A stretch of 64,000 bases of DNA from Ruminococcus sp. (GTDB taxonomy: Bacteria; Bacillota; Clostridia; Oscillospirales; Ruminococcaceae): the NCBI GenBank assembly GCA_021201755.1, contig JAJQEI010000018.1, forward strand, positions 1-64,000, given 5' to 3'. The notes beneath the pieces are model-generated. The model was not told the origin of the DNA, did no database searches, and saw only the letters and a program-made list of their open reading frames with translations. The stretch's first letter is position 1, and each line of letters starts with the position of its first letter. Both the position numbers and the translations under genes were made by a program. Of the stretch, positions 1-9,271 are shown piece after piece.

Positions 1-93
1 CGTCACGCCATAAAATTCTGCCTTCTGCGATACTCGAAAAACCAACTCACGCCTCACCCATGTTACGTATTTTTTGATGGCTGTTTTGTTCAT
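1..93 (-). CDS. pglX: BREX-type adenine methyltransferase PglX, N-terminal fragment (runs off the left edge)
   Basis: Only the first 31 codons are in the window; the frame is open to base 1. The peptide begins MNKTAIKKYVTWVRRELV and continues with a QKAEFYG segment. From memory this matches the conserved start of BREX PglX methyltransferases (MNKTALK..A..ARREL...V..KA...GI). PglX methylates host DNA at the BREX recognition site. An AAAAAGGAG Shine-Dalgarno lies 5 bases before the ATG. The start is 18 bases after the stop of the ABC exporter gene, so the genes are probably co-transcribed. The identification rests on a short N-terminus and should be treated as likely but unproven. Confidence 0.6.
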   Translation of the reverse strand, partial: MNKTAIKKYVTWVRRELVFRVSQKAEFYGVT

Positions 94-111
94 TTTTGTC
101 TCCTTTTTGCA

Positions 112-2031
112 TTATGATTTTCCAGCAGCACCGGTGTACAACATATAGTATCTGCCCTTTTCAGCCATCAGCTTTTCGTGGTTGCCCCGTTCGATAATCT
201 TACCATAGTCAAGCACCATAATCACATCAGAATTCTGAATCGTGGAAAGTCGATGGGCAATGACGAAAACAGTACGTCCTTTCATCAGGGCATCCATGCC
301 CGCCTGTACAATACGCTCCGTACGGGTGTCAATCGAGGAAGTCGCTTCGTCCAGAATCATCACCGGCGGATCGGCAACCACCGCTCTGGCGATGGAGAGC
401 AGCTGCCGCTGCCCCTGAGAAAGTCCCGAACCGTCACCAGAGAGTATCGTCTGATACCCGTTCGGCAGCAGCTCAATGAAATGATGCGCATTCGCACGCT
501 TTGCCGCCGCAATACACTCCTCGTCTGTGGCGTCCAGTCTGCCATAGCGGATATTTTCCATCACCGTTCCTGTGAACAAATTCACGTCCTGTAGAACAAT
601 CCCCAAAGAACGTCGCAAATCCTGCTTGTGTATCTTATTGATATTGATTCCGTCGTAACGCACTTTTCCGTCTGCAATATCGTAAAAACGGTTAATCAGG
701 TTCGTAATCGTCGTTTTTCCTGCACCGGTCGCACCAACGAGTGCCACTTTCTGTCCAGGCTTTGCATACAAGCTCACATCCTGAAGCACAATTTTTTCTG
801 GTATATAGCCAAAGTCTACGTGGTCGAACTGTACGTCTCCCTCCATTCTTGTGTAGGTGACACTACCGTCCCCGTGGGGATGTTTCCATGCCCAGAGTCC
901 TGTATGCTGTTCCACTTCTCTCAGCTGACCATTTTCTTCCTTTGCATTCACCAGCGTTACATAGCCCTCATCCGTCTCCGACTTTTCGTCCAGAAGCTCA
1001 AAGATGCGCCCTGCACCAGCCAACGCCATAATAATCGAGCTTGCCTGCTGTGAAATCTGGCTCACGGGCTGCGTAAAGCTTCGACTCAGCTGTAAGAATG
1101 AAGCAATTGCACCCAATGTCAGACCGCCAGAACCGTGAATCGCCAGCCATCCACCGAGAATTGCCAACGCCACATATAACACATACCCTAAATTATTCAT
1201 AATCGGCATGAGAATATTGGCGAAGCTGTTCGCTTTCGCTGCATTTTGGTAAAGGGCTTCGTTGTGCTTGTCGAAATCTTCTTTCGTCTCCTCTTCATGA
1301 CAAAAGACCTTAATGATCTTTTGTCCGTGAATCATCTCTTCAATATAGCCATTCACCGTGCCAATGGCGTTTTGTTGTTTCACGAAATAGCTGCCGCTTT
1401 TGCCACCAATGACTCTCGTAATCACCAGCATTATGACCACAAAAACCATAACAAACAGCGTCATCCAACCGCTCAGACTCACCATTGCGCAAAAAACCGC
1501 AATTACTGTCACAATCGAGGAGAAAATCTGAGGGACGCTCTGCGCCAACATCTGTCGGAGCGTGTCTGTATCATTGGTATAAAGGCTCATTACGTCTCCG
1601 CTGGAGTGGGTGTCGAAATAGCGAATGGGCAGTGTCTGCATATGAAAAAACATCTCGTCTCGGATAGTTTTCAAGATACCCTGTGCCACGTTAACCATCA
1701 TCCGGTTATACGCCAGCGTTCCCACAACGCCTGCCCCATAGATGATTCCCATGCGCACCAGTGCCAGAGCAAGCTTTGAAAAGTCTGTACTGCCTTGTAG
1801 CAGCATTGGTGTAATATAATCATCTATCAGCGTTTCGATAAACAGCGATCCCAATACGCCAGCCACTGCACTGACCAAAATACAAATCAGCACCAATATC
1901 ATTTGAAGCCAATAATGCTTCATATAGCGGAGGAGGCGGAGAAATGTTTTTCCCGTCCCTTTTGCCGCACCTGGTGTCATGACCCCTCTGGGTGGTCTCG
2001 GTGGTGGAGTTTGTCTGCGTTCATCACTCAT
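112..2031 (-). CDS. ABC exporter half-transporter (TMD-NBD), catalytically competent partner
   Basis: This is a type IV ABC exporter subunit with six membrane segments in residues ~35-330 and a C-terminal nucleotide-binding domain from ~390. The Walker A (GATGAGKT), signature (LSQGQRQLLSIARA), Walker B with catalytic Glu (VMILDEATSS) and H-loop (IAHRLSTI) are all present. An N-terminal proline-rich cytoplasmic tail (~30 residues) precedes the membrane domain, and about 45 extra residues separate TMD and NBD. The start overlaps the previous gene's stop (TAATG), so translation is coupled. With the neighbour it forms a heterodimeric multidrug or peptide exporter of the BmrCD/LmrCD/TM287-288 kind. 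The substrate cannot be read from sequence. Confidence 0.93.
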   Translation of the reverse strand: MSDERRQTPPPRPPRGVMTPGAAKGTGKTFLRLLRYMKHYWLQMILVLICILVSAVAGVLGSLFIETLIDDYITPMLLQGSTDFSKLALALVRMGIIYGAGVVGTLAYNRMMVNVAQGILKTIRDEMFFHMQTLPIRYFDTHSSGDVMSLYTNDTDTLRQMLAQSVPQIFSSIVTVIAVFCAMVSLSGWMTLFVMVFVVIMLVITRVIGGKSGSYFVKQQNAIGTVNGYIEEMIHGQKIIKVFCHEEETKEDFDKHNEALYQNAAKANSFANILMPIMNNLGYVLYVALAILGGWLAIHGSGGLTLGAIASFLQLSRSFTQPVSQISQQASSIIMALAGAGRIFELLDEKSETDEGYVTLVNAKEENGQLREVEQHTGLWAWKHPHGDGSVTYTRMEGDVQFDHVDFGYIPEKIVLQDVSLYAKPGQKVALVGATGAGKTTITNLINRFYDIADGKVRYDGININKIHKQDLRRSLGIVLQDVNLFTGTVMENIRYGRLDATDEECIAAAKRANAHHFIELLPNGYQTILSGDGSGLSQGQRQLLSIARAVVADPPVMILDEATSSIDTRTERIVQAGMDALMKGRTVFVIAHRLSTIQNSDVIMVLDYGKIIERGNHEKLMAEKGRYYMLYTGAAGKS

Positions 2032-3758
2032 TATTCCACACTCCCTTTCTGCTGAGACTGATAAACCTCTCGATAAATTTCGTTAGATTGTAACAGTTCC
2101 TCGTGGGTACCCATACCGTTCAGTTTTCCTTCGTCCAGTACCAGAATCAAATCTGCGTCCATCAGTGACGTCACACGCTGTGCAATTATCAGCTTCGTTG
2201 TGTTTGGAATTTCTTCTCGAAACGCCTGTCGAATCAAGACGTCCGTTCGGGTATCCACTGCGCTGGTAGAGTCGTCCAAAATCAAAATCTTCGGATGTTT
2301 GAGGAGCGCCCGTGCAATACAGAGCCGCTGTTTCTGACCGCCAGAGACATTCGCTCCGCCCTGTTCGATATAGGTATCATATTTATCGGGGAATGTCTGG
2401 ATAAACTCGTCCGCCTGTGCTAAGCGACAAGCGTGTTCCAGCTCTTCGTCGGTGGCGTCTGGATTTCCCCAACGAAGGTTCTCTTTGATAGTTCCGGAAA
2501 ATAGCACGTTCTTCTGAAGTACCATCGCCACTTCTTCTCGCAGAGTTTCCACATCATAGTCTTTCACGTCCACGCCGCCTACTTTGACTGTACCCAGCGT
2601 CGCATCATACAGCCGTGGGATAAGCTGTACCAGAGAACTTTTCGCACTGCCTGTGCCGCCTAAAATTCCCACCGTCATACCAGCGGGAATATGCAGCGTC
2701 ATATGTTCCAGACAACACTTATCCGCACGTTGGCTGTAACTGAAGCTGACGTTCTCAAAGTCGATACTGCCATCCTTAACCTCTGTCACAGCGTTCTTCG
2801 GACTTTGAATATCGCTCACCTCATCGAGAATCTCTACGATTCGCTCCATGGAAGCACGAGATATGGTTATCATCACGAACACCATCGACAACATCATCAA
2901 GCTGGAGAGAATTTGGATAGCATAAGTCATCATGCTCATAAGTGAACCCGTTGTCAAGCTTCCGCCGACGACCATTCTTGTGCCAAACCAGCACGCCAGA
3001 ATCATGCAGGCATACATACAGAACTGCATCAGTGGACTGTTAAAAGCAATCCGTTTTTCTGCCTTGACGAAAAGCGTATAAATTTTTTCAGAAATCTTCG
3101 AGAACTTCTCTTTCTCATGTTCCTCACGGACGAAAGATTTCACTACTCTTACACCATAGAGATTTTCTTGTGTCACGTTATTGAGTGTGTCGTAGGTATC
3201 GAATACTTTTTGAAAAATCGGATGCGTTTTCACGGAAATAAAAATCAATCCCACACCGAGAATGGGAATTGCCGCCAGATAAATCAGCGACAATTTCACG
3301 CTGAACTGAAACGCCATAATCATCGAAAAAATCAACATTGTAGGCGAGCGCAGAGCCGTACGGATAATCATTTGGTAGGCGTTCTGGACATTGGTGACGT
3401 CGGTAGTCAGGCGAGTGACGATACTTGCAGGGGAAAACTTATCGATATTGGAAAAGGAATAAGTCTGCGCCTGATAAAACATATCGTGCCGCAGATTTTT
3501 CGCAAATCCTGCGGAGGCGTACGATGCAAACGTCCCTGCCAGTGCGCCAAAGGTCAGCGACAGAATACAACACCCAAGTAAAATCACGCCATAATGTACC
3601 ACCTGATCCATGTCTCCTGCATCAATTCCTTCATCAATCAGCTTCGCCATAAGGAATGGAATCACCACCTCCATTACCACTTCCATGGTCACCGTTAACG
3701 GTGCCAGAATCGAAGGGAGCTTATACTCCCGAATGGACTGCATTAACTTTTTTACCAA
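2031..3758 (-). CDS. ABC exporter half-transporter (TMD-NBD), degenerate-site partner
   Basis: This is the first gene of the exporter pair, with the same TMD-NBD architecture and 575 residues. Walker A reads GGTGSAKSS, the signature VSGGQKQRLCIARA, and the Walker B ILILDDSTSAVD. The usual catalytic Glu after Walker B is Asp. This substitution is the hallmark of the non-hydrolysing site in heterodimeric exporters. The annotated start is TTG behind GGGAG; an in-frame ATG five codons later is an alternative. A consensus promoter lies about 220 bases upstream. Confidence 0.92.
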   Translation of the reverse strand: MVKKLMQSIREYKLPSILAPLTVTMEVVMEVVIPFLMAKLIDEGIDAGDMDQVVHYGVILLGCCILSLTFGALAGTFASYASAGFAKNLRHDMFYQAQTYSFSNIDKFSPASIVTRLTTDVTNVQNAYQMIIRTALRSPTMLIFSMIMAFQFSVKLSLIYLAAIPILGVGLIFISVKTHPIFQKVFDTYDTLNNVTQENLYGVRVVKSFVREEHEKEKFSKISEKIYTLFVKAEKRIAFNSPLMQFCMYACMILACWFGTRMVVGGSLTTGSLMSMMTYAIQILSSLMMLSMVFVMITISRASMERIVEILDEVSDIQSPKNAVTEVKDGSIDFENVSFSYSQRADKCCLEHMTLHIPAGMTVGILGGTGSAKSSLVQLIPRLYDATLGTVKVGGVDVKDYDVETLREEVAMVLQKNVLFSGTIKENLRWGNPDATDEELEHACRLAQADEFIQTFPDKYDTYIEQGGANVSGGQKQRLCIARALLKHPKILILDDSTSAVDTRTDVLIRQAFREEIPNTTKLIIAQRVTSLMDADLILVLDEGKLNGMGTHEELLQSNEIYREVYQSQQKGSVE

Positions 3759-3980
3759 GTTTTATCAACTCCCATTTTTTCTGATTCAGAATGTATCTTG
3801 CTTCCTGCCCTCTTAAATTCCAGTTCTCGAAAATCAGAGATAAGAGATAAGAAAAAAGATTTGAACTTTTTCCAAAAAGCTCTTGACGAGCAATAAGACG
3901 ATACAACAGAGCAAACAAAAAGAAATACGCTACAAAGAAGAAGCAAGTACACGCTTTTTTATGCTTTCTAAGCTAAATAT

Positions 3981-4009
3981 ATTATATCAAATTCCAGAAA
4001 ATTTGTCAA
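3981..4009 (-). promoter_or_regulatory. Sigma-A type promoter for the ABC exporter operon
   Basis: On the minus strand the sequence reads TTGACA, a 17-base spacer, then TATAAT, a perfect housekeeping consensus. It leaves a leader of about 215 bases before the first exporter gene. That leader holds only weak short frames on the minus strand, and I saw no recognisable riboswitch in it. Confidence 0.8.
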
Positions 4010-4061
4010 GGACGTTTTCTATAGGCACAGAAAGTTTACAAAAATTAAATATAGTGATTAG

Positions 4062-4232
4062 AAAATCTCTCTTGAAAGGGAAAATGTCACCGTAGGTGAC
4101 AAAGAGACTTTTCTTTCGGATTGGTTTTCAAAGATCTTGGAGACATACCCACAGTACATCAGCAAGGCGAAGCTCACGGAAGATGACTATCTCAAACTAG
4201 ACAAACAGGCACTGGTGATTTCGGATGGATGA
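4062..4232 (+). pseudogene. Anonymous coding remnant, C-terminal piece without a start codon
   Basis: A 56-codon open stretch on the plus strand, bounded upstream by TAG and ending in TGA, translates to a well-composed soluble peptide. It contains ENVTVGDKETFLSDWFSKIL and LTEDDYLKLDKQALVISDG. There is no start codon or ribosome site in frame. It ends 20 bases before the convergent jetD stop. I do not recognise the family. Composition and length suggest the tail of a former gene beside the Wadjet locus rather than a living small gene. Confidence 0.35.
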
Positions 4233-4252
4233 TTTCACGCTCCATTCCTCAA

Positions 4253-5443
4253 TCAATCGCCTATAGCTGTAACTCCAATATCCGTCGCTTCCTGCTCTAA
4301 TTTACAATTATTTTCCAACATATACGCTATGGTGTCTGAAAATTCCGTATTGGACAAGCTTTTCAGACGCTTCACGTCGTTGTCCGTCAGCGGCTTGGCG
4401 AAAGCACGATATTGCTGTAGCGTGGGAATATCCATCCGATAGGGTTGAAACGGGATGCCCGTTTTTTCTCGCAGATGCAATAAAATATAAAATCCGCCTG
4501 CGTCCATATCGCCAAAATGGAAAAACGCCACATTCGGGTTATCATGGTATAACTGTATCAAAAAATTTCTTCTGTGGGTATTGTGGTAGCCGCCGAGATA
4601 TACCGCAAAGGTGTCGTTTTCTGAAAACTTGTTAAAAGACGTGAGATTTTCAATCGTAACGACACGCTTTCCAGTGACGTTAATTCGCTCTATGCCTTTC
4701 AAAAGCGAAGAAGATATGGCGATATCTTCGTCAAGCTTCGACAAGTCAATCGTCTGACCATATAGTCGAATGACACCGTTGCCTTTCATGTATATGTGAC
4801 CTGGATTTTTTACAATATTCAGATATTCCAAAACCGTTTCTTCGTCTGGAAAATCTCCATATTGAAAAAGCAGTCTCTTTACTTTCCCTTTTATGGATTC
4901 AAAAATCTTGGAATCTCCAAAAACGCTTATGGAAAAATCCCAAAGAAATGTTTCTTCTTTCACGTTGAAGACCATACTGACCGCTTTCAGAAGCTTCTCA
5001 TATTCTGAAATATCACCATCAAAATATTCCGGCTTTTGATTCTTTGCGATTCTCTTGCACTGTTCATCGCAGAATTCGGTGAGCAGTTCGTTTTTTGTAC
5101 GATAGGTATTCAATAAATTTATCAGTTTACGATTTGTTTCAGCCTTTGGGGTTCTGGAAAGGAATTGATATATCTCATGCAGTTTGGCGAGATTTAAACA
5201 TACGGTATCTATCACATCGTTTTTCTTTCGTTTGTAGGTGACAAAGCCCAGTTCTTCCAGTGCATACACCGCTTCTGTTAATGCCTGAAAGCATTCGTAC
5301 TCTGCTTCATCGCCATATTTCAGGAATTGTTTTTCCAGATTTATCGAAAACTGCTGTTTCGTTTTGTTCTCTCCGATAAAGCTTTTGCTTCGTTCATATT
5401 TATCAAGCAATTTGTTGAGAATTTCTTCTTTATATTTCATCAT
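4253..5443 (-). CDS. jetD: Wadjet system TOPRIM nuclease subunit JetD
   Basis: JetD is the nuclease of Wadjet, an SMC-type system that recognises and cleaves plasmid-sized circular DNA. The protein (396 residues) has an N-terminal helical arm domain (DUF3322-like) and a C-terminal TOPRIM-like domain (DUF2220). The metal-binding motif HFGDMDAGG is near residue 307, with an upstream VTIENLTSF strand carrying the likely catalytic Glu. The frame is intact, with GGAGG 8 bases before the ATG. The start overlaps the ancestral end of jetC, giving the standard jetABCD order. Because jetA and jetC upstream are broken, this subunit probably has no working complex. Confidence 0.88.
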   Translation of the reverse strand: MMKYKEEILNKLLDKYERSKSFIGENKTKQQFSINLEKQFLKYGDEAEYECFQALTEAVYALEELGFVTYKRKKNDVIDTVCLNLAKLHEIYQFLSRTPKAETNRKLINLLNTYRTKNELLTEFCDEQCKRIAKNQKPEYFDGDISEYEKLLKAVSMVFNVKEETFLWDFSISVFGDSKIFESIKGKVKRLLFQYGDFPDEETVLEYLNIVKNPGHIYMKGNGVIRLYGQTIDLSKLDEDIAISSSLLKGIERINVTGKRVVTIENLTSFNKFSENDTFAVYLGGYHNTHRRNFLIQLYHDNPNVAFFHFGDMDAGGFYILLHLREKTGIPFQPYRMDIPTLQQYRAFAKPLTDNDVKRLKSLSNTEFSDTIAYMLENNCKLEQEATDIGVTAIGD

Positions 5444-8400
5444 AGGAGAATGCCTCCGTCACGCTTTGGTGGACATTGTTGTCCGTATAAACCATAATGA
5501 TATTGTCTGCCTATTCTCCGATCCATTCGAGCCTTGAAGTGGGTGCTGCCATTATGATTTGCAAATCCTGTGCCTGAAAAAATTTTAGCATACTTTCCAT
5601 GCGTTCCTCGTCCATTTTGTCAAAAGCTTCATCCAGCAAGATAACACGGATTGTCTCCCCCAACACTGTATAACTGTACAAATGATGCGGCAATCGCCAC
5701 ATAGTATGGCGTCTGTGTCTCACCACCGCTTTTCTCACGGTATACCTGAGATAACTTCTGCTTTCTGCCATGCTTCGAAACGATATCAATATCATAGTCG
5801 AGATAATTGCGGTAGTCCGTATATTCCCGAATCACATCATCTCCATATTCGTCTGAAGCGGTCAGCTTAGAAAACAAGTCTTCCATTTCATCGTGGTACG
5901 CTTTGTCGAACTGTGTAGAGAACAAATTGAATCCATCCAGATTAAATTTGGAACGAATCATCTCATAGAATCGCTTTTTCTCCTTATCAGCTTCACACCG
6001 GAACTGATAAGAATCATTCCCATAATAAATCGGTTTTAGCGTCTTGTTCAATTGATTGAAAAGTTCAATCGCCTTTTCTATATTTTCACGCATTTTTGCA
6101 AGAAAGCTTTCTCTGAACTCAATTTCACAATTTTCTTTGATTTCTCGAAGCTTTTCTTCATAGTGAATCAGGTCTTGTTTTACCAGCTTCCCGTATTCTT
6201 CAGAATATGACGGCATCATTTCAATACCTGTTCTAAGTACACCATCTTTATACTTTGATTGCTGCTCGATCAGGGTAATCACGGCTTCTGATTTTTTCTT
6301 CTCCAGTTTCTTTTTTTCTCTTGGATAATACACAAAAATTCTGTCATCAGAGTTCGCTTTTTTCTCCGCCTCCAGTCTCTTTTTCGCTTCGGTTTGTGCA
6401 ATTTCCACTCCACGGCTCAGCTCCTCTATCTGCACTTGTAATGCCTTAACATTATCATGTAAATTATGCATATCGTCTGATAGCCGCTCCACTTGGTCAC
6501 GACCCAGTGTTATCTCTGCTTTGATTTTGTCCAGTTCCTTTCCTTTTACCCGAAGCTGTTTTTCTACTTTCTCTTTCTCGATTTGAAGTTGAATATATGT
6601 GGGATTATTCTTCATATCTCCCAGCTTTGTTTCCAGCTCTTTCAGTTCGCCCTCCACTTTTTGGAGAGAATCCGATGCGTTTATTACTTCCCTGAGCGTT
6701 TCAAAATTGCAATTCCTTTCAGCATCCAAAGCACTTTCAAGTTTTTTTATTTCTGTTTCAAGTATCCCCTTTCGGTCCGATTTTTCCTCGTATTCGGCTT
6801 TTTTCAGCTTCAACTGCTGTGCCAGTGCATATTTTCCAATATAGGGCATACGGTATGTCTTCGGATTTATTTTGCGAAGTGCATTTCTTTGATAAAGCAT
6901 ACACCCTTGTGTTATGGCAATCGCATATTCTTTCAACTGCGATACCCTTTCACACATCATAACGCTACCCAATAGATCATTTACATAAGTACGTGCATAA
7001 ATATTCTCACTCTGCACAACGGTTGCAAGACTATTGTCATCTGGCGTTATATTCGTTTTCAATTTTGCAGTATTGACAATTGCTGCAGTATGTATCTTTG
7101 ATTTGTTCCTATCATAAACTTCGGCAGCAATATCATAATACTGTGGGGCAACGATAATATAAGACCTTTGCGTGTTCATATAACCCTCTACTGCATTTTG
7201 CCATTTATTGTCCGATATTTCCAGAAGTTCTACGAGAATATACACATTAGAAGATATGCCTCTTGCAATAAATTCTCTTTCTATGGCTTCTTTCAGCATT
7301 ATCGCATTCCGATTGTATGAAATTTTGTTTCGTTCCAGGTCTTTGATTTCTCCTGACAGTCTAGAAAGTGTCTCGGAAAGAACTTTCTCCTCCGCCATTG
7401 CATCAGAGCGTTTCTCCTGCATATTTTTTTCTGCCTCTTGAAACATACTTTCGATGTCTATGAGCATATCATTTCTTTGGTGTGCTTCCTTCTCGCCATA
7501 CGCCAAAAGAGAAAAATCACAACTGCTGACTGACTGGTATTCTGAAATCAACTGTAACGCCTTCTTGATTCTTTGCAGATGTTCGTCCTGCTTTTTCACA
7601 TTACCGAAAAGCTTTTCACGGTCAAGATTTTTTCTGGTTCTCTCGTTTTCGATGGCATTTACCTCTAAAGCCGTCTCACCTGTGTTCAACGCCACCTGTA
7701 CATTTACTTTCTGGTCATCGAGGCTTTTGATATCCTGTTCAATCACATAAGAATCGTTTTCATCTTGCGCTATCTTTTGTCGTTTTTGTTCCAACTGTTT
7801 GTGCTTTTCCGCTATCTCCACTTTCACTCGTTCCATATCCGCAGTATTTAACAGAATATCTATTACAAGTATTTGTTCATCCACACGTAAAATGCTATCA
7901 TATGTCTGATTGATATTTTCAAGAGCGTCCGCCTGTTTCTTTACCGTTTCAAGAAGCAGCTGCATTTCTTTCAGGTTTCGGATATTTTCATGCAATGCAT
8001 CAATATCGATATTTCTTTTAGGCAGAATGAACTGTGAAATAAAGCTTTTGATATCCTTTATCGGCTTGAACGCAAGCGATTTGAGCAACAGCTCAAAGAA
8101 TCTATCATCCAGATTTCCCATGCGGTATTTGAATCTACTTTTTGCATCACTCACTTTCGGGATAAGATGCACTTTTTTCCCATTATTTCGGAATTGATAG
8201 TCTTCAGACGGCTTGTTTTCCGTGATGAAAGAAAGCTGCTCCAGCCGCCCTTCTTCGCAGAACCATTTTTTCGTCACAGTCTCTCCAAGAGAGGAAGAAT
8301 CCAATTTTACACCCAAAACAAAATATCGCTGTTTCGCCTCTTCATATATTTCCAGCGCAAGATAGGAAATCACTCCCCTCGTACGCAGATATTGGTTTTT

Positions 8401-8655
8401 TTCTTCTCCCGTTTTTTCTCTGACGTAGCTTTCCAATGTCCTCTTGCTTTCATAATTTGCTGCCAGATTGAATTTTTTGCTATTGGTGGTAAGAATCAGC
8501 TGTATGGCGTCTAAAATCGCCGATTTTCCTGCGCCGTTTTCACCAGAAAACAGATTTGTTTGCTTTAGTGAGATTGTTTCATTGTTGAAATAATGCCAGT
8601 TAATCAGCTTCAGCTTCGTCAGTATCTTCTTCGTCTGAAACATCATCCCATTCAC
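5430..8655 (-). pseudogene. jetC: Wadjet SMC-like ATPase JetC, frameshifted and with an in-frame amber codon
   Basis: JetC is the MukB-like SMC motor of Wadjet. The N-terminal ATPase head (Walker A SGENGAGKSAIL near residue 40) and a long coiled coil are intact in one frame to about base 5660. There, at a run of five C on the plus strand (5657-5661), the frame breaks. The Walker B region (IRVILLDEAFDKMDEER) continues in the next frame. That frame then meets TAG at 5511-5513, between ..LEWIGE and ADNIIMVYTD, where homologues plausibly have a tyrosine. Beyond it the coding sense continues to TAA at 5430-5432, overlapping the jetD start. With the ORF cut before Walker B, the encoded ATPase should be dead. 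The GTG start at 8655 overlaps jetB by 56 bases; a slightly later start is possible. Confidence 0.85.
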
Positions 8656-9265
8656 CGCCGTTCACATATTTTCCCAATTTTCCTCTAGCTTCTTCATAAA
8701 CACGGTTTTCTTCATAAACACGATTCAGTGCATTTGTATCAAGTGCAAATGTTACAGAAGGGTATATCTGGATTCTTGTTTCCGGATTGCCCATATCGGA
8801 ATCCAAATTTGTAAGAATGTGATACCTTTTCAATAAACTTAAAGCAGCTTTCATATCTGCTTTTTTGAGTCTTTCATTTTTCAGTTCATGATATCTTTCA
8901 TACAATTCGTCAACAAGAATCGTAACCTGTTCCGTCTGAGAAAGTTCTTTCTTTTTTTCCATATATATAAGTCCAAGGAGCAGCAAAATCATACTATCCA
9001 ACAATCTTAATCGGATGCGTCCCATTCCGAAGCGGTTGTTGAGCAATATCACGCCATATTCCTTATGAATCAAAATATCATAACCGAGCAAATCAAAAAA
9101 AGCTGCGTATAGTTCTCTTTCTTTCTGTATAGCGTAATAGCAGCTTTTGGTATCGGCACAAGCTTTTAAAATAAAACATTCATTCAGAAGCTTATTTGCA
9201 TTCTGTCTGAATGCATCTTTAGATACAGAGCCAAGTATCTCTTCAAACCGATTTTCAAAATCCAT
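8600..9265 (-). CDS. jetB: Wadjet kleisin-associated subunit JetB (DUF4194)
   Basis: JetB is the MukE-like winged-helix subunit that bridges the JetA kleisin and JetC. The 221-residue frame is intact, mostly helical, and ends in an acidic tail (DDVSDEEDTDEAEAD). It contains the conserved LLLLGLIYMEKKKELS segment of the DUF4194 family. The gene begins 6 bases after the jetA stop and its 3' end overlaps the jetC start. It is one of two jet genes here without a visible lesion. Confidence 0.8.
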   Translation of the reverse strand: MDFENRFEEILGSVSKDAFRQNANKLLNECFILKACADTKSCYYAIQKERELYAAFFDLLGYDILIHKEYGVILLNNRFGMGRIRLRLLDSMILLLLGLIYMEKKKELSQTEQVTILVDELYERYHELKNERLKKADMKAALSLLKRYHILTNLDSDMGNPETRIQIYPSVTFALDTNALNRVYEENRVYEEARGKLGKYVNGGEWDDVSDEEDTDEAEAD

Positions 9266-9271
9266 ATGACT

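Noticed and set aside
3721..3952. Two short minus-strand frames in the ABC exporter leader
   Set aside because: They overlap each other in different frames, lack ribosome sites and have no protein-like composition. They are probably just leader sequence.
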